From CAXSEF01 sp964236695 (GTDB taxonomy: Bacteria > Pseudomonadota > Alphaproteobacteria > Acetobacterales > Acetobacteraceae), in contig CAXSFU010000006.1 of the NCBI GenBank assembly GCA_964236695.1, positions 22,491 to 86,490 on the forward strand: a stretch of DNA of 64,000 nt, read 5' to 3'. Of this stretch, positions 42,088-50,840 are shown piece by piece (position 1 is the first letter of the stretch; every line of letters starts with the position of its first letter). Under the pieces are notes generated by a model that did not search any database, was not told the DNA's origin, and saw only the letters and a list, made by a program, of their open reading frames with translations. Position numbers and translations under genes: made by a program.

Positions 42088-43317
42088 CTACGCCGCCTGC
42101 CGCCGCTCCCCGCCCAGCACCACCCGCAGTGCCTCCACCAGCGCGTCCATCATCGCGTCGGTGTGGAACGGCGTCGGCGTGAGCCGCAGCCGCTCCTTGC
42201 CCACCGGCACCGTCGGGTAGTTGATCGGCGTGGCATAGATCGCGAACTCCTCGAGCAGCCGCCGGCTGACCTCGCGGCACAGCGCGGCCTCGCCCACGAA
42301 GATCGGCACGATGTGGCTCTGCGACGCCATGACCGGCAGCCCCGCCGCCGCCAGCCGCGCCGTCAGCGCCGCCGCCCGCTCGAACAGCTTCGCCCGGCGT
42401 GCCCCGTCGCCCTTGAGGTGGCGCACGCTGGCCAGCGCGGCCGCCGCCACCGAAGGGGGCGTCGAGGTCGTGAAGATGAACCCCGACGCAGTGGAGCGCA
42501 CGTAGTCCACCACGTCAGCGTCGCCGGTGATGTAGCCGCCGTGGCAGCCGAACGCCTTGGCCAGCGTGCCCTCGATGATGTCGACCCGGTGCGCCACCCC
42601 GTCGCGCTCCGACACGCCGCCGCCGTGCGCGCCGTACATCCCCACCGCGTGCACCTCGTCGAGATACGTCATCGCCCCGTGCCGCTCGGCCAGGTCGCAG
42701 ATCGCCCCGATCGGCGCGATGTCCGCGTCCATCGAGTACACGCTCTCGAACACCACCAGCTTCGGCGCGTCCGCCGGCGCCGCCGCCAGCTTCGCCTCCA
42801 GGTCCGCCAGGTCGTTGTGCGCCCACACGTGCACGGTGGCGCCGCGCGCCGACTTCACCCCCACGATCATCGACGCGTGGTTCTTGGCGTCGGAGAACAC
42901 GTGCCACCCCGGCCGCCCCGGCAGCGGCGCCAGCAGCGTGCCCAGCGTCGCCTGGTTCGACACGTAGCCCGACACGAACAGCAGCCCCGCCGCCTTGCCG
43001 TGCAGCGACGCCAGCTCCGCTTCCAGCGCCGCGTGGATCGGCGTGCTGCCCGCGATGTTGCGCGTGCCGCCGGCACCCACCCCCATCGCGTCCAGCGCCT
43101 CGCGCGCGGCGTTCACCACCACCGGGTCGGTGCCCATGCCCAGGTAGTCGTTGGACGACCACACCGTGACCTCGCGCGGTACCCCCCCGCCGGCCGCCTC
43201 CATCACGTACACCGGGAACCGCCCCGCCTGCTTGAGCAGCGGGGCGAAGCGGCGGTAGCGGCCCTGCGCATGGATCTCGGCGAGGGTGCGCCGGGCGTGG
43301 TCGTGGAACGGATGCAT
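42088..43317 (-). CDS. hemA: 5-aminolevulinate synthase
   Basis: Predicted 409-residue PLP enzyme that condenses glycine with succinyl-CoA in the C4 route to heme, the alphaproteobacterial route. Signatures: WSSNDYLGMGTDPVV, GVGAGGTRNIAGSTPIH, YLDEVHAVGMYGAHGGG, and EGTLAKAFGCHGGYITG with the PLP lysine. FTTSTPPSVAAAALAS and the C-terminal PINYPTVPVGKERLRLTPTP distinguish ALAS from SPT and KBL. ATG at 43317. Confidence 0.96.
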   Translation of the reverse strand: MHPFHDHARRTLAEIHAQGRYRRFAPLLKQAGRFPVYVMEAAGGGVPREVTVWSSNDYLGMGTDPVVVNAAREALDAMGVGAGGTRNIAGSTPIHAALEAELASLHGKAAGLLFVSGYVSNQATLGTLLAPLPGRPGWHVFSDAKNHASMIVGVKSARGATVHVWAHNDLADLEAKLAAAPADAPKLVVFESVYSMDADIAPIGAICDLAERHGAMTYLDEVHAVGMYGAHGGGVSERDGVAHRVDIIEGTLAKAFGCHGGYITGDADVVDYVRSTASGFIFTTSTPPSVAAAALASVRHLKGDGARRAKLFERAAALTARLAAAGLPVMASQSHIVPIFVGEAALCREVSRRLLEEFAIYATPINYPTVPVGKERLRLTPTPFHTDAMMDALVEALRVVLGGERRQAA

Positions 43318-43417
43318 CGGTGGGGCCTCGCAACGGGACACCCCTCTCTAGTGGCCCGCTCGCCCGGAAATTGCGAGGGCCGAACCCCTGCCGCCGCGGC
43401 GGGTCAACCATGCCGAA

Positions 43418-43544
43418 GGAAGCAAGGTTGAGGCTCCGTCTCAAACTCCGCCAGGGGGAAGCTTCCTGACCGGCTTCACTCAGGAAAGCCGGTCCAGGGC
43501 GGCTCGCCCTGGCGGGTCCAGGGCAGAGCCCTGGCCTTCCTTTC
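43418..43544. repeat. A-family repeat, copy A17
   Basis: GGAAGCAAGGTTGAGGCTCC, CCAGGGGGAAGCTTCCTG, GCCGGTCCAGGGCGGCTCGC, CCAGGGCAGAGCCCTGGCC and CTTCC. It abuts the stop of the DUF2125-like gene; its left end lies upstream of hemA. Confidence 0.85.
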
Positions 43545-45014
43545 CTACTTCGCCGCCGCCGTCAGGTTCAGCACCCGCACCATCCCGTCCGGCCCGCCCG
43601 CCCGCCCGCCGAGCTGCGCCATGGCCAGCAGCGACAGCGGCGCCGCCGGGTGCACCCCCAGCGTCAGCGTGCCCGGCGCCCGCACGAACGCCGCCAGCGC
43701 CGCGCGCACCGACTGCGCCGCCGGCGAGGCCACCGGCAGCGACTCGACCTGTCCCGCCACCAGGGCGCGCAGCGTCGCGGCATCCGTCCCCGACGCCTTG
43801 GCCTTGGCCTCGAGCACGTGTTCCATCAGCCCGGCGTCGACCAGAACCAGGTCGAGCCCGCGCACCGTGAGCCCCAGCATCGCCGCGGGGTCCGGCGCCG
43901 CCCCGGCCCCCAGCGGCAGATGGTCGAACCCGCCCGACAGCGTGGCCTGCCCCATGTCGACCCCGACAAGGCGCCACGCCGCGATCGTCATCGCGCCCGC
44001 CGCCCGGTCCAGGGAGGCGTCCACGTGCAGGTCGCCCTCGAAGCGCGCGTAGCCGAGCCCCTGCAGCCCCGCCAGCAGCGCCGGCGGCCCTTCCAGCCGC
44101 AGCTCCGTCACGTCCCCGACCCCGTGCTGCGCGCCCGGCGCCACTCCTGGCGCCGCCCCCGGCACGGTTCCGGCCGCCGCCCCCGGCGCCGCCGTGTCGG
44201 TGAAGCTCGTGACCCGCCCGACATGCAGCAGCGGCGCCTCGCCCTGCGAAACGTCCAGCCCGCTCGCTTCCAGCGTCTGCCGCCCCGCCGCCGCCGGCAC
44301 TGCCGTCCCTGCCCGCATCGCGCCGGCGACGGCGGCGACGTCCACCCCGTCGAACGCCGCGTGCCCGAGACGCAGCCGCACCGCACCCCCCGACGCAGCA
44401 CCCGCAGACGGGTCCGGCAGCGACATCGTCACCCCGTCCACCGAGCCCCGCCCGCGCCGCCCGACTCCGTAGTCCGCCAGCGCGAGCGCCGCGATCCCCA
44501 CCTCGCCGCCGCCGCCGGCCAGACGCACCCCGCGCGCTTCCGCCGCGTCGAACCGCCCGCCCAGCGCGCCCCCAAGCGTCCCGCCCGTCGCAGTCCCCGA
44601 CGCATTGCCGTCCGCGCCATCCGCCGACGGCACCGACAGCCTGGTCCAGCCGACGTGCTCCGCGCTGCCCGACACCGCCGCCGCGTCCGGCGTGGCCAGC
44701 GTCACCGCGTCCGCAGTGCCGGTGCACACCGAGGCCGCGTCGCACCCCACCACCACCGTGTCCGCCCGCACCGTGCTGTCCGGCCCCGCCAGCACCACGC
44801 CGGCGAACCGGGCGTTGCGGTGCAGCACGTTCGGCGCGGCGGACGCGTAGCTGAACGTCGTGTCCGGCCCGAGATGCTCGCGGAACCGTGCCACGCCCTG
44901 CTCCAGCATCTCGTGCGCCTGCCGCTGCACCACCAGCCAGCCGCCCCCGCCCAGCGCCGCGGCCACCGCCACCGCGCCCGCCACCACCCCGACCACCCGT
45001 CCGCGCACCGTCAC
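43545..45014 (-). CDS. DUF2125-like envelope protein
   Basis: Predicted 489-residue protein with one N-terminal transmembrane helix (RVVGVVAGAVAVAAALGGGGWLVV) and a long periplasmic part. FREHLGPDTTFSYASAAPNVLHRNARFAGVVL and many short beta-rich segments with Gly/Ala linkers resemble the DUF2125/AsmA-like group of periplasmic proteins; the match is by general pattern only. Start is GTG at 45014, overlapping the LysM gene stop by four bases (GTGA); GTG at 45008 has the better ribosome site. Function not known; the partner suggests an envelope role. Confidence 0.65.
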   Translation of the reverse strand: MTVRGRVVGVVAGAVAVAAALGGGGWLVVQRQAHEMLEQGVARFREHLGPDTTFSYASAAPNVLHRNARFAGVVLAGPDSTVRADTVVVGCDAASVCTGTADAVTLATPDAAAVSGSAEHVGWTRLSVPSADGADGNASGTATGGTLGGALGGRFDAAEARGVRLAGGGGEVGIAALALADYGVGRRGRGSVDGVTMSLPDPSAGAASGGAVRLRLGHAAFDGVDVAAVAGAMRAGTAVPAAAGRQTLEASGLDVSQGEAPLLHVGRVTSFTDTAAPGAAAGTVPGAAPGVAPGAQHGVGDVTELRLEGPPALLAGLQGLGYARFEGDLHVDASLDRAAGAMTIAAWRLVGVDMGQATLSGGFDHLPLGAGAAPDPAAMLGLTVRGLDLVLVDAGLMEHVLEAKAKASGTDAATLRALVAGQVESLPVASPAAQSVRAALAAFVRAPGTLTLGVHPAAPLSLLAMAQLGGRAGGPDGMVRVLNLTAAAK

Positions 45015-46189
45015 TCTCCCCGTGTCCCCGCCGCCGCCCCGCCCACGCCGCCCCCGCTGCCGGCAGCGCCACCACTCGCTCCCGCCGCCGGCAGCGCCGG
45101 CACCGTGAACGCCTGCCCCGGATAGATCAGCGCAGGGTCGCGGATCTGCCCGCGGTTGGCGCGCAGGATCACCGTGTAGCGCAGCCCCTCGCCATACGCC
45201 GCGCGCGCCATGCGCCACAGGTTCTCGCCCGGCTGCACCACCACCTGGCCCTTCGCCACCGACCCCTTCGGCAGCAGGACCTTGCGGAACGGCAGCTCGA
45301 CCCGCGCCACCACCGCGCCTGCCCGCCCCGCCTTGTCCGCCCCGATCTGGTCGACGCGAAGCTGGTGCAGCCCTGCCGACAGCGACGGCGGCGTCAGGCT
45401 CCAGCGCCCCTGCGCGTCCGCCGCCGCATCGCCCAGCGCCCGGTTCTCCGCATACAGACGCACCGTCGCCCCCGGCGCCGCATGCCCCGCGAAGCGGATG
45501 TGCCCGCGGTCGTCGTAGTCCACAGTGTCCAGCCCCAGCGGCCCGGCCTCCGCCGTTCCCGGCGCCTGCAGCACCCGCGGCGCCGCGGCCTCCGGCGCCA
45601 GCACCGCCAGCGCCGAACCGCCCGAACTGTCCGGCACCGCCAGCAGCACCGGCCCGCTGCCCAGGACCTCCACGCCCCCCTTCGGGTCGCGCGCCCCCAG
45701 CGTCAGCTCGCGTCCCCCCGGCGCCAGGGGGCGCTCCGGCGTCAGCACCCACTCGCCGCGTCCGTCCGCCGTGACCCGGCCCAGCACCGTCTCGCCGTCG
45801 CGCACCGTGACCTCGTCGCCCGGCGCCGCCCGCCCGGCCAGCACCGCGTCGCCCCCCGGCCCGACCCTGACCACGTCGAACGACGGCGCCACGTGCGCCA
45901 CCCCCCCTGCCGTCCCGGATGCCCCGCCCGCCGTCGCTGCACCTGTCGTCGCTCCGCCGCCCGACGCGTCGCCTGCCGCGCCCGCGTCCTCGCGCGCCTG
46001 CTCCTGCCCGGACAGCACCCGCGGCACCGCCGGCGCGGCCGCCTCCACCTCGCGCCGCGCCGCCTCGTCCGGCCCCGACAGGCGCAGCGCGACCATGCCG
46101 ACGCCGAGCGCGACGACGAGCAGCAGCAGGGCCACGATGACCGCGACAGCGGAGGGGCGCCGGACGCGCGTGGGATTGTCCGAGGACAT
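45011..46189 (-). CDS. LysM-domain membrane protein with Ig-like repeats
   Basis: Predicted 392-residue protein. One N-terminal transmembrane helix (SAVAVIVALLLLVVALGVGMVAL), an Ala/Gly-rich linker, two bacterial Ig-like segments (DAVLAGRAAPGDEVTVRDGE and HIRFAGHAAPGATVRLYAEN, each ending in a GEWVLTP/GRWSLTP motif), then a C-terminal LysM domain (VVQPGENLWRMARAAYGEGL, RDPALIYPGQAFTVP) that binds peptidoglycan. This architecture is common in alphaproteobacteria. Coupled to the DUF2125-like gene. Confidence 0.88.
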   Translation of the reverse strand: MSSDNPTRVRRPSAVAVIVALLLLVVALGVGMVALRLSGPDEAARREVEAAAPAVPRVLSGQEQAREDAGAAGDASGGGATTGAATAGGASGTAGGVAHVAPSFDVVRVGPGGDAVLAGRAAPGDEVTVRDGETVLGRVTADGRGEWVLTPERPLAPGGRELTLGARDPKGGVEVLGSGPVLLAVPDSSGGSALAVLAPEAAAPRVLQAPGTAEAGPLGLDTVDYDDRGHIRFAGHAAPGATVRLYAENRALGDAAADAQGRWSLTPPSLSAGLHQLRVDQIGADKAGRAGAVVARVELPFRKVLLPKGSVAKGQVVVQPGENLWRMARAAYGEGLRYTVILRANRGQIRDPALIYPGQAFTVPALPAAGASGGAAGSGGGVGGAAAGTRGE

Positions 46190-46380
46190 GGCTGTTGCGA
46201 TACAGCAATCGTGCCCGCACCGGAACCGCGAACCCGGCGCGCGACGCCCCCGTGCCAGCGGCGCAGGGCGGCAAGGCAAGGCAGAGTCTCCGCAACGGGC
46301 TTGCCAAGGGCTCGCCCCCGGACCCCTTGACCTGGACGTCTCCTGTCCTGCCGGAGACTGTCACGGACCCGCCAGCCTCG

Positions 46381-46581
46381 ATGTTCCGCATCGCCGCGAG
46401 AAGAAAGCGTGTTCTTTCTTGAAAGAAAGAACCAAAGAACCTTGGCCCATGGACTGCGTCGCCGCCTGCGCGCCTGAATCCCATGAGCAAAGTCTTTTTG
46501 CTTCTTTTTCTTCAGAAAAAGAAGACTCTTGCCTTCCTGGCCGAAGCAGCAAGCTGCTGCGAGGTTCATGACAGCCTCTGG
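46381..46581 (+). repeat. B-family structured repeat, copy B5
   Basis: Hairpins at about 46413-46432 and 46500-46524, with flanking CGCGAGAAGAAAGCG and the AGCAGCAAGCTGCT module, as in B1. It fills half of the 413-base space between the LysM gene and pssA; the other ~190 bases (46190-46380) hold a faint A-like stretch (GGCAAGGCAAGGCAGAGTCT..AAGGGCTCGCCCCCGGACCC) and no gene. Confidence 0.9.
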
Positions 46582-46602
46582 GCCCGGGCGTAGCCGGCCC
46601 GG

Positions 46603-47538
46603 CTACTCTCCGTCGCGGCACTTCGCGTCGTGCCGCAGCCTGCGGAACGAGCGCACGCTGAACGGCAGCATGCCCACGTAGACCACCCCCAGCGCCGCCA
46701 GCGCCGCCCACGGGTCGGCCACCAGCACCGCCGCGAACACCCCGGTGCCGAGCAGCAGCGGCAGCACGTAGGCGGCCGGCACCTTGAAGTTCTTGAAGCT
46801 CCACACCGGCAGCGTGGACACCAGCAGCATCGCCACAGCCACCAGCACCACGGCCGCGACCAGCGGGAAATGCGCGAAGCCCCGCACCCGCTCCCAGCCC
46901 TGCTGCTCCGCTTCCAGCCCCAGGAACATCGGGAACAGCGCCAGACCCGCCCCCGCCGGCGCCGGCACCCCGGTGAAGAAGCTGTGCGCGTACGCCGGCG
47001 CCGGCCTGTCGTCGAGCTGCGCGTTGAACCGCGCCAGACGCAGCGCCATGCACACCGCGAAGATCAGGCACGGCAGGAACCCGTACGACCCCGCGGAGCG
47101 CAGCGACCACAGGTAGAGGATGAACGCCGGCGCCACCCCGAAGCACAGGAAGTCCGCCAGGCTGTCGAACTCCGCCCCGAACCGCGACGTCGCCTTGAGC
47201 AGCCGCGCCAGCCGCCCGTCCACCCCGTCGATGCACGCCGCCACCGTCAGCGCCACCGCCGCCGCCCCGAACCGCCCGTCCAGCGCGAAGCGCATCCCGG
47301 TCAGCCCAGCGCACAGCCCGAGCATCGTCATCAGGTTGGGGATCATCCGGTTGAACGACGGCCCCTTGAACCGCGGCCGCCGCCGCAGCCGCCGCCGCCG
47401 CAATCCCCGTGCCTCGCGCCCCCCGCCCGCCGCGCCCAGCGCCGCCGCCTCCTCCCCGGCCACCCTCGGCCGCGCCGGCCCGGACGGCGGCAGCACCGCC
47501 GGGAACGCCGGCCCCGCGTCCGGCCCCTCGCGGCTCAC
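46603..47538 (-). CDS. pssA: Phosphatidylserine synthase
   Basis: Predicted 311-residue membrane CDP-alcohol phosphatidyltransferase. The family motif DG-x2-GR-x2-R..G-x3-D-x3-D is seen in DGVDGRLARLLKATSRFGAEF followed by DSLAD. NLMTMLGLCAGLTGM and the order of hydrophobic segments match type II PssA, which joins CDP-diacylglycerol and serine. The first ~55 residues are a Gly/Arg-rich extension. The ATG overlaps the psd stop by four bases, so the two enzymes of phosphatidylethanolamine synthesis are coupled. Confidence 0.93.
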   Translation of the reverse strand: MSREGPDAGPAFPAVLPPSGPARPRVAGEEAAALGAAGGGREARGLRRRRLRRRPRFKGPSFNRMIPNLMTMLGLCAGLTGMRFALDGRFGAAAVALTVAACIDGVDGRLARLLKATSRFGAEFDSLADFLCFGVAPAFILYLWSLRSAGSYGFLPCLIFAVCMALRLARFNAQLDDRPAPAYAHSFFTGVPAPAGAGLALFPMFLGLEAEQQGWERVRGFAHFPLVAAVVLVAVAMLLVSTLPVWSFKNFKVPAAYVLPLLLGTGVFAAVLVADPWAALAALGVVYVGMLPFSVRSFRRLRHDAKCRDGE

Positions 47539-48320
47539 GCCAGCAGGTCCGACGCGTCCAGCACCGCCGGCGCCGCGTCCGCCCCGCCTGCCGCCGCGCC
47601 GCCCGCCGCCGCCATCCGCGGCGACGGCACCGGATCAAGCGCCGCGATCACCGTCTCCCCGCCCACCATCGTCTGCCCGACCTGCACCAGCGACTGCACG
47701 CCTTCCGGCAGATACAGGTCGGTGCGGCTGCCGAACCGGATGATGCCGAACCGCGCCCCCGCGTGCACCGCCTCGCCTTCGCGCACCCCGCACAGGATGC
47801 GCCGCGCGATCAGCCCCGCGATCTGCACCACCGCCATGTCCCGCCCGTCCTCAAGCCGCAAAGCCAGCGCATTGCGCTCGTTGTGCACGCTCGCCTTGTC
47901 CAGGCTGGCGTTGAGATACTTGCCGTGCCGGTAGGCGATGCGCGTCACCACGGCGTCCACCGGCACCCGGTTGACGTGCACGTTGAGCACCGACAGGAAG
48001 ATCGCCACCCGCGTGCGCGGCGCCTCGCCCAGTCCCAGCTCCGGCGGCGGCACCGCCGGCCCCACCATCACCACCCGCCCGTCCGCCGGCGCCACCACCA
48101 GCCCCGGCCGCGCCGGCGCCACCCGCTCCGGGTCGCGGAAGAAGTACAGGCAGAACAGCAGCAGCACGACCCCCAGGCCCAGCAGCACCCCGCCCCACGC
48201 CGGATGCCACGGGCACAGCACGAGCCCGGCCAACGCCAGCAGCGCGGCCGCGGCGATGAACGGACGGCCCGCCGGGTGCGGCGGCGCCATGACCATGCGC
48301 AGGCTTTCGATGAGATGCAT
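47535..48320 (-). CDS. psd: Phosphatidylserine decarboxylase proenzyme
   Basis: Predicted 261-residue membrane-associated proenzyme that self-cleaves to form a pyruvoyl cofactor and makes phosphatidylethanolamine. Seen: YFFRDPERVAPA, LVVAPADGRVV, FLSVLNVHVNRVPVDAVV, HNERNALALRLEDGRD and the cleavage site RFGSRTDLYLPEG (Gly-Ser), typical of the short form. Two hydrophobic segments near the N-terminus. The C-terminal Ala/Gly tail is extra. ATG at 48320. Confidence 0.94.
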   Translation of the reverse strand: MHLIESLRMVMAPPHPAGRPFIAAAALLALAGLVLCPWHPAWGGVLLGLGVVLLLFCLYFFRDPERVAPARPGLVVAPADGRVVMVGPAVPPPELGLGEAPRTRVAIFLSVLNVHVNRVPVDAVVTRIAYRHGKYLNASLDKASVHNERNALALRLEDGRDMAVVQIAGLIARRILCGVREGEAVHAGARFGIIRFGSRTDLYLPEGVQSLVQVGQTMVGGETVIAALDPVPSPRMAAAGGAAAGGADAAPAVLDASDLLA

Positions 48321-48363
48321 GACCCGGTCTTGGAACCGCGCGGCGGCCGGCGTCAAGCGCGGC

Positions 48364-48415
48364 GCAGCAAGGTCAGGAACCCTGGACCCCGCTCAAGGCA
48401 ATCGCCTCGGAAACT
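48364..48415. repeat. A-family repeat, copy A18 (fragment)
   Basis: GCAAGGTCAGGAACCCTGGA with CTCAAGGCAATCGCCTCGG, a left-half remnant immediately before repeat B6. Confidence 0.55.
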
Positions 48416-48439
48416 CCTGTACCAAGGACGTCGCCGCGC

Positions 48440-48638
48440 TGGAGGCTGTTATGGACCTCGTGCCAGCTCGTTGTTTTGGGCAAGAAGACAAGAATCTTCT
48501 TTTTCTGAAGAAAAAGAAGCAAAAAGACTTTGTCACGAAAGTTCGGGCGTGCGGGTGGCTCCGTTGCCCAATGAGCAGAAGTTCTTTGGTTCTTTCTTTC
48601 AAGAAAAAACATGCTTTCTTCTCGCTATGCTGCAAGAA
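48440..48638 (-). repeat. B-family structured repeat, copy B6
   Basis: Hairpins at about 48496-48518 and 48583-48607, head module GAGGCTGTTATGGACCTCG as in B5. With A18 it accounts for the whole 346-base space between psd and the HxlR gene. Confidence 0.9.
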
Positions 48639-48666
48639 ATCAGGAATGGTAGGTCAGTAACACTCT

Positions 48667-49113
48667 CTACGCCTTCTCCGACGCGGCATCGAACCGTTCG
48701 CGGGCCTGGCGAATGGCGGCGTAGCTGTCCTCGGCCCAGCCCACCAGCCCGGCCAAAGGCGTCAGCACCGAGCGCCCGAGCGGCGAGAGGCTGTACTGGA
48801 CCTTGGGCGGCTTGGTCGGGAACACCTCACGGTCGGCGAGCCCGTCCCGTTCCAGGTCCCGCAGGGTCTGGGTCAGCATGCGCTTGGAGATGTCCGGGAT
48901 CGCACGGTGCAGCTCGCTGAAGCGGCGCGGGTGTGAGGCCAGCGCCACGAGCGCCAGCACGGTCCACTTGTCGCCGATGCGGTCCAACACGTTGCGGACC
49001 GGACAGGCCGCCGCGTCGAAACCCGCGGCCTGCCAGGCCTCGAACAGCGAACCGGCCGGCGGCTCGCCCTCGGTCGGGAAGGGCACTTCACGCTCACCTG
49101 GGGAGGAATTCAT
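48667..49113 (-). CDS. HxlR-family transcriptional regulator
   Basis: Predicted 148-residue winged-helix regulator of the HxlR (DUF24) family. CPVRNVLDRIGDKWTVLALVAL, FSELHRAIPDISKRMLTQTLRDLERDGL and VQYSLSPLGRSVLTPL are typical; the conserved Cys of CPV is the residue used for thiol or quinone sensing in relatives. It is divergent from a quinone oxidoreductase gene, the same layout as ytfH/ytfG in Escherichia coli and qorR/qor2 in Corynebacterium, so it probably represses that gene and itself. Confidence 0.92.
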   Translation of the reverse strand: MNSSPGEREVPFPTEGEPPAGSLFEAWQAAGFDAAACPVRNVLDRIGDKWTVLALVALASHPRRFSELHRAIPDISKRMLTQTLRDLERDGLADREVFPTKPPKVQYSLSPLGRSVLTPLAGLVGWAEDSYAAIRQARERFDAASEKA

Positions 49114-49128
49114 GCCTCCTTACATCGC

Positions 49129-49138
49129 CCACATGTGG
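49129..49138. promoter_or_regulatory. Candidate HxlR operator
   Basis: Perfect palindrome CCACATGTGG centred in the 75-base space between the divergent regulator and quinone reductase genes, next to an AT-rich stretch (TTATTCAATAC). Confidence 0.45.
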
Positions 49139-49188
49139 TCCTTATTCAATACCTCGTCTCTGAAAAGAGCCAACAAGGAGCCTCGCCC

Positions 49189-50076
49189 ATGTCATCCCCC
49201 CGCATCCTGGTCACTGGCGCCACCGGTCAGCTTGGCGGCCTGGTCATCGAAGCGTTGCTGAAGGACATCCCCGCCGCCGAGGTCGCCGGCCTCGCTCGCG
49301 CAGCCGGGGAGGGCGCCTCGTCGAAGGACGGCCGCCTGGAGGCGCAGCGCGTCGCGGTCCGCCACGGCGATTACGACGATCCCGCCTCGCTCGCGACGGC
49401 CCTGACCGGGATCGAACGGCTGCTGTTCATCTCCTCCAGCGACCTGGAGCACCGGGTGCAGCAGCACCGCAACGTGGTCGAGGCGGCCAGGGCGGCCGGC
49501 GTCGCGCTGATCGCCTACACCAGCATCCTGCACGCCGGCCGCTCTCCGCTCGGCCTGGCCGAGGATCACCGCCAGACCGAAGCCATGCTGGCCGCCTCGG
49601 GCACGCCCTTCGCGCTGTTGCGCAACGGCTGGTACACCGAGAACTACATGGCCAGCGTCCCTGCGGCCCTGGCCCACGACGCCGTGCTGGGGGCGGCCGG
49701 CGACGGGCGCATCTCGTCCGCCGCCCGCGCCGACTACGCCGCCGCCGCCGCCGCCGTGCTGACCTCCAGGCAGGACCAGGGCGGCCGCATCTACGAGCTC
49801 GCCGGGGACACCGGATACACCCTGACGGAGCTGGCGGCGGAGCTGTCGCGCCAGGCGGGCCGGGAGATCGCCTACAAGAACCTGCCGGAGGCGGGATTCA
49901 AGGCGGCCCTGCTTGGCGCGGGCCTGCCCCCCGGACTGGCGGCCCTGCTCGCAGACAGCGACGCGGGCGCGGCCAGGGGCGCCCTGTTCGACGACAGCCG
50001 CGACCTCAGCGGGCTGATCGGACGCCCCACCACCTCCCTGGCTGCCAGCGTCGGCAAGGCCCTCCAGGCGGCCTGA
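49189..50076 (+). CDS. NmrA-like NAD(P)H:quinone oxidoreductase (QorB/YtfG type)
   Basis: Predicted 295-residue atypical SDR. The NADP-binding motif ILVTGATGQLGGLVIEALL is at the N-terminus; VAVRHGDYDDPASLATALTG, LLFISSS, LIAYTSILHA and LLRNGWYTENY match the quinone oxidoreductase 2 group. It likely reduces quinones with NADPH in a protective role. ATG at 49189 follows AAGGAG eight bases upstream. Divergent from the HxlR regulator and followed by a DsbA-like gene at 78 bases, perhaps the same transcript. Confidence 0.9.
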   Translation: MSSPRILVTGATGQLGGLVIEALLKDIPAAEVAGLARAAGEGASSKDGRLEAQRVAVRHGDYDDPASLATALTGIERLLFISSSDLEHRVQQHRNVVEAARAAGVALIAYTSILHAGRSPLGLAEDHRQTEAMLAASGTPFALLRNGWYTENYMASVPAALAHDAVLGAAGDGRISSAARADYAAAAAAVLTSRQDQGGRIYELAGDTGYTLTELAAELSRQAGREIAYKNLPEAGFKAALLGAGLPPGLAALLADSDAGAARGALFDDSRDLSGLIGRPTTSLAASVGKALQAA

Positions 50077-50154
50077 CCCAAGCCTGTCCTTTCCCCCGAT
50101 ACGGCTGGCGCGCGGTCGACCGCGCGCCAGCCGGTCGCTTCGAGAGAGTGTTCC

Positions 50155-50814
50155 ATGACCATGCCCATCCTGCACTACATCCACGACCCGCTCTGCGGCT
50201 GGTGCTACGGGGCCGAGCCGCTGGTCCAGGCCGCCACCGACGCCGGCGTGCAGGTCGTCCTGCATGGCGGCGGGCTGTGGGATCCCGCCGTGCACGCCAC
50301 CGACGCCAAGCGGCGCAACATGCGCGAGAACGACGACCGCATCAGCCAGCTGACCGGCCAGGTGTTCGGCAAGGCCTACCTCGACGGGCTGCTGGTCGAT
50401 CCCGAGAGCACCTGGTGGTCCCGCCCGACCATCGCCGCCGTGCTGGCCGCCGAGACGCTGCAGGCCGGACAGGGCGCAGCGATGATCGCCGCCGTCCAGC
50501 ACGCCCACTATGTCGAAGGCCTGCGCGTGGTCGACGACGCCGTCCTGGCCGGCGCCGCACGCACGATCGGCCTCGATCCGGTCCGCTTCACCGAGGCGCT
50601 GCGCACCGTGCCCGTGGACGCCCACATCCAGGAGACGCGCAGTCTGATGCGCCGCCACGGCCTCCAGGGCTTCCCGGGCTTCCTTCTGGAGCGCGAGGAC
50701 GGGATCGTCCGCCTCTCGCACGAGGCCTGTTACGGCCGCCCCGAGGCGTTCGTCGCGATGATGCGCGACACCCCGCCCGCGCAGGACCGACGCGCAGTGA
50801 GGGCTGCGCGCTAG
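50155..50814 (+). CDS. DsbA-family (FrnE-like) oxidoreductase
   Basis: Predicted 219-residue cytosolic thioredoxin-fold protein. The active site YIHDPLCGWCYGAEPL (C-G-W-C) is at the N-terminus, followed by an alpha-helical insertion and a cis-Pro-like GLQGFPGFLLE. No signal peptide, so it acts in the cytosol. The position after the thiol/quinone-responsive pair suggests a redox-stress role. About 25 C-terminal residues after the fold are basic and probably disordered. Confidence 0.86.
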   Translation: MTMPILHYIHDPLCGWCYGAEPLVQAATDAGVQVVLHGGGLWDPAVHATDAKRRNMRENDDRISQLTGQVFGKAYLDGLLVDPESTWWSRPTIAAVLAAETLQAGQGAAMIAAVQHAHYVEGLRVVDDAVLAGAARTIGLDPVRFTEALRTVPVDAHIQETRSLMRRHGLQGFPGFLLEREDGIVRLSHEACYGRPEAFVAMMRDTPPAQDRRAVRAAR

Positions 50815-50840
50815 CAGCGTCCCGGTTCGGAGTCCGGAAA

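Noticed and set aside
45742..48660. Small proteins with FGQExKxLLFLKKKKQKDFA encoded by B repeats
   Set aside because: The peptide recurs because the hairpin DNA recurs. Copies B2 and B4 have stops or insertions in the frame and the ATG of B5/B6 is not kept in B1, so coding is not supported.
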